DNA of 37,762 nt. It comes from Euryarchaeota archaeon TMED99. Its GTDB lineage: Archaea > Thermoplasmatota > Poseidoniia > Poseidoniales > Poseidoniaceae. Positions 36,270 through 37,762 of the stretch are shown here, piece by piece (positions within the stretch are counted from its first letter, which is position 1; each line of letters begins with the position of its first letter). Location: NCBI GenBank assembly GCA_002170315.2, contig NHFA02000031.1:47650-85411 (forward strand), given 5' to 3'. Position numbers and translations under genes: made by a program. The notes under the pieces are model-generated. The model saw nothing but the letters and a program-made list of their open reading frames with translations. It made no database searches and was not told the DNA's origin.

Positions 36270-37762
36270 ATGTTTGATGCTTACATGTATGAACTGGGCT
36301 GGATGTTTGCAGCCTTGTTTTTCGGAGTAGGCATGGGAACACTCACAGGAATCATTCCAGGTTTCCACGTCAACAATGTCGCTCTCATTCTTCTTGCATT
36401 AGCACCTGCGCTGTTTAGTTTAGGAATACCACTTTCTGCAGTAGCTGGAATTATTGTTTCAACAAGTACCGTTCATACATTTCTGAATTATATCCCTTCA
36501 GCGTTAATGGGGGCACCGGATGCAGACCAAGCGCTCTCATTACTCCCCGGACACAGAATGCTGCTTTCAGGAAACGCTGCACGCGGTGTTGCTTGGTCAG
36601 CTCGAGGGTCTCAGTTGGGCCTCTTCTTGTCACTTCCATTAATCATCGTTGCACGTATTGCTTTCGGACCTGAACTTGGATGGTATGAAGATTTACGGAC
36701 GATGCTGCCCTTCATTTTACTGACAATTTCTTTGCTCTTGCTAGCAACTGAAACGACTCGACTCGATTGGCCAATGTGGTTGCAAAAGACAACAGGCGGC
36801 CGATTTGGAACGGATTCTCGATTGGCTGGATTCTTCTCAGCAACTGCCTTTTTCTTGTTAACCGGTTTATTCGGATGGACCATTATTGGCCCGCATTCGC
36901 TACCTGCTCGCTCGCCTCTTGATATGCCTGGAGCAAGTCTACTGCTACCCAGTTTAGCGGGCCTGTTTGGAATTGCCAATCTGCTTGATATCTACGCCAC
37001 AACCTCTCACCTTCCTCCACAAAAAGAGAATTGGGATTTACCTCCGGCTCGACCGCTAATCGTTCCGTGCTTTTGGTCCGGTGTCGCCGGTGCTTCAATG
37101 GGCGTTCTTCCCGGAATGACTGCCTCACAAGCCACAGTTTTGGTGATGGGTGGCCGAAACGTCGCTGCTAAATTACAAGGAAAGCAAGGCTTTGGGATGG
37201 ATTGGGAAACCCGACGATTAACTGAATTATCTGACGACGAATTACTTGAAATTGCCAAGGCAGAAGCAGATGAAGGAGTTGAAGGCCCACAAACAAAGCA
37301 AGATTTGGAAATCATTGCCATCCTATCCGCAGTCAATACATCAGTTACTGTCTGTGTTCTTGGATTCCTCTACATCATCGGCCGTTCACGTTCAGGTGCA
37401 ACATTAGCTCTCAAAGCAATGTATCCAGTCGACACATGGAGTACCCTTGAACCAACTGCAGACTTCATTCGATTGTTGGCCATTACTTTGGCAGCAGGTT
37501 TACTGTCGATGCCAATTATGCGGTATGTCGGAAAGGGGATGCTCAGACTACACGCTGCAATACCGCTTCAGCAGATGATTATGAGCGTCATCATATTCGT
37601 GGCTTCACTGGTCTTTGTGAGTACCGGATTCATCGGCCTGGCTGTTATGATCGTGGGAACAATGCTTGGGCTGCTCCCTCCCCGATTAGGAATTCGACGC
37701 AGCCACGCAATGGGTGTTATCTTAGTTCCAATCACCTACTTACTGTTCAAAAACCTCGTTGA
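36270..37762 (+). CDS. Partial (runs off right edge) TctA-family/DUF112 membrane permease (COG1784-like)
   Basis: Open from ATG 36270 to the edge (MFDAYMYELGWMFAALFFGVGMGTLTGIIPGFHVNNVALILL, SALMGAPDADQALSLLPGHRML, GVLPGMTASQATVLVMGGRN). RBS GAGGTGA. Missing from the ORF track because no stop lies in the window. Confidence 0.85.
   Translation, partial: MFDAYMYELGWMFAALFFGVGMGTLTGIIPGFHVNNVALILLALAPALFSLGIPLSAVAGIIVSTSTVHTFLNYIPSALMGAPDADQALSLLPGHRMLLSGNAARGVAWSARGSQLGLFLSLPLIIVARIAFGPELGWYEDLRTMLPFILLTISLLLLATETTRLDWPMWLQKTTGGRFGTDSRLAGFFSATAFFLLTGLFGWTIIGPHSLPARSPLDMPGASLLLPSLAGLFGIANLLDIYATTSHLPPQKENWDLPPARPLIVPCFWSGVAGASMGVLPGMTASQATVLVMGGRNVAAKLQGKQGFGMDWETRRLTELSDDELLEIAKAEADEGVEGPQTKQDLEIIAILSAVNTSVTVCVLGFLYIIGRSRSGATLALKAMYPVDTWSTLEPTADFIRLLAITLAAGLLSMPIMRYVGKGMLRLHAAIPLQQMIMSVIIFVASLVFVSTGFIGLAVMIVGTMLGLLPPRLGIRRSHAMGVILVPITYLLFKNLV

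Noticed and set aside
36451-37336. Antisense ORFs 36451..36639, 36611..36979, 36883..37128 and 37007..37336
   Set aside because: Lie over the open TctA frame that continues to the window edge with clear family motifs.
1-37762. Search for transposases, integrases, att sites next to the tRNA, CRISPR arrays, rRNA and toxin-antitoxin pairs
   Set aside because: No supporting ORF motifs or repeats found. The tRNA-Met 3' end is not duplicated as far as I can see by eye.

Overview
The 37.8-kb window is gene-dense and reads as archaeal. It encodes an AglB/Stt3 oligosaccharyltransferase, a CarS-like CDP-archaeol synthase, class-III-signal (type IV pilin-like) proteins and a tRNA-Met without an encoded CCA. 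The overall style resembles marine Euryarchaeota (Poseidoniales/MGII-like); that placement is inference only. I support 15 protein genes and one tRNA. Two genes run off the window edges and are absent from the supplied ORF track: a DxDGDGMPDGWE-repeat surface protein (minus, 1..3743) and a TctA-family permease (plus, 36270..37762). The most striking object is a 3189-aa ORF (17083..26652, minus). It combines about 365 aa of extra multipass membrane sequence, a canonical Stt3/AglB core (GSDPWY, WALADHD, WWDYG), about 1.7 kaa of secreted-type beta-sandwich-like domains dense in N-X-S/T sequons, and a C-terminal TM anchor. Next to it are a membrane-anchored subtilase, a 1.47-kaa beta-helix surface protein and a wHTH-STAND-TPR ATPase. 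These converge on a translationally coupled three-gene pilin-like operon. No CRISPR array, transposase or rRNA was seen.
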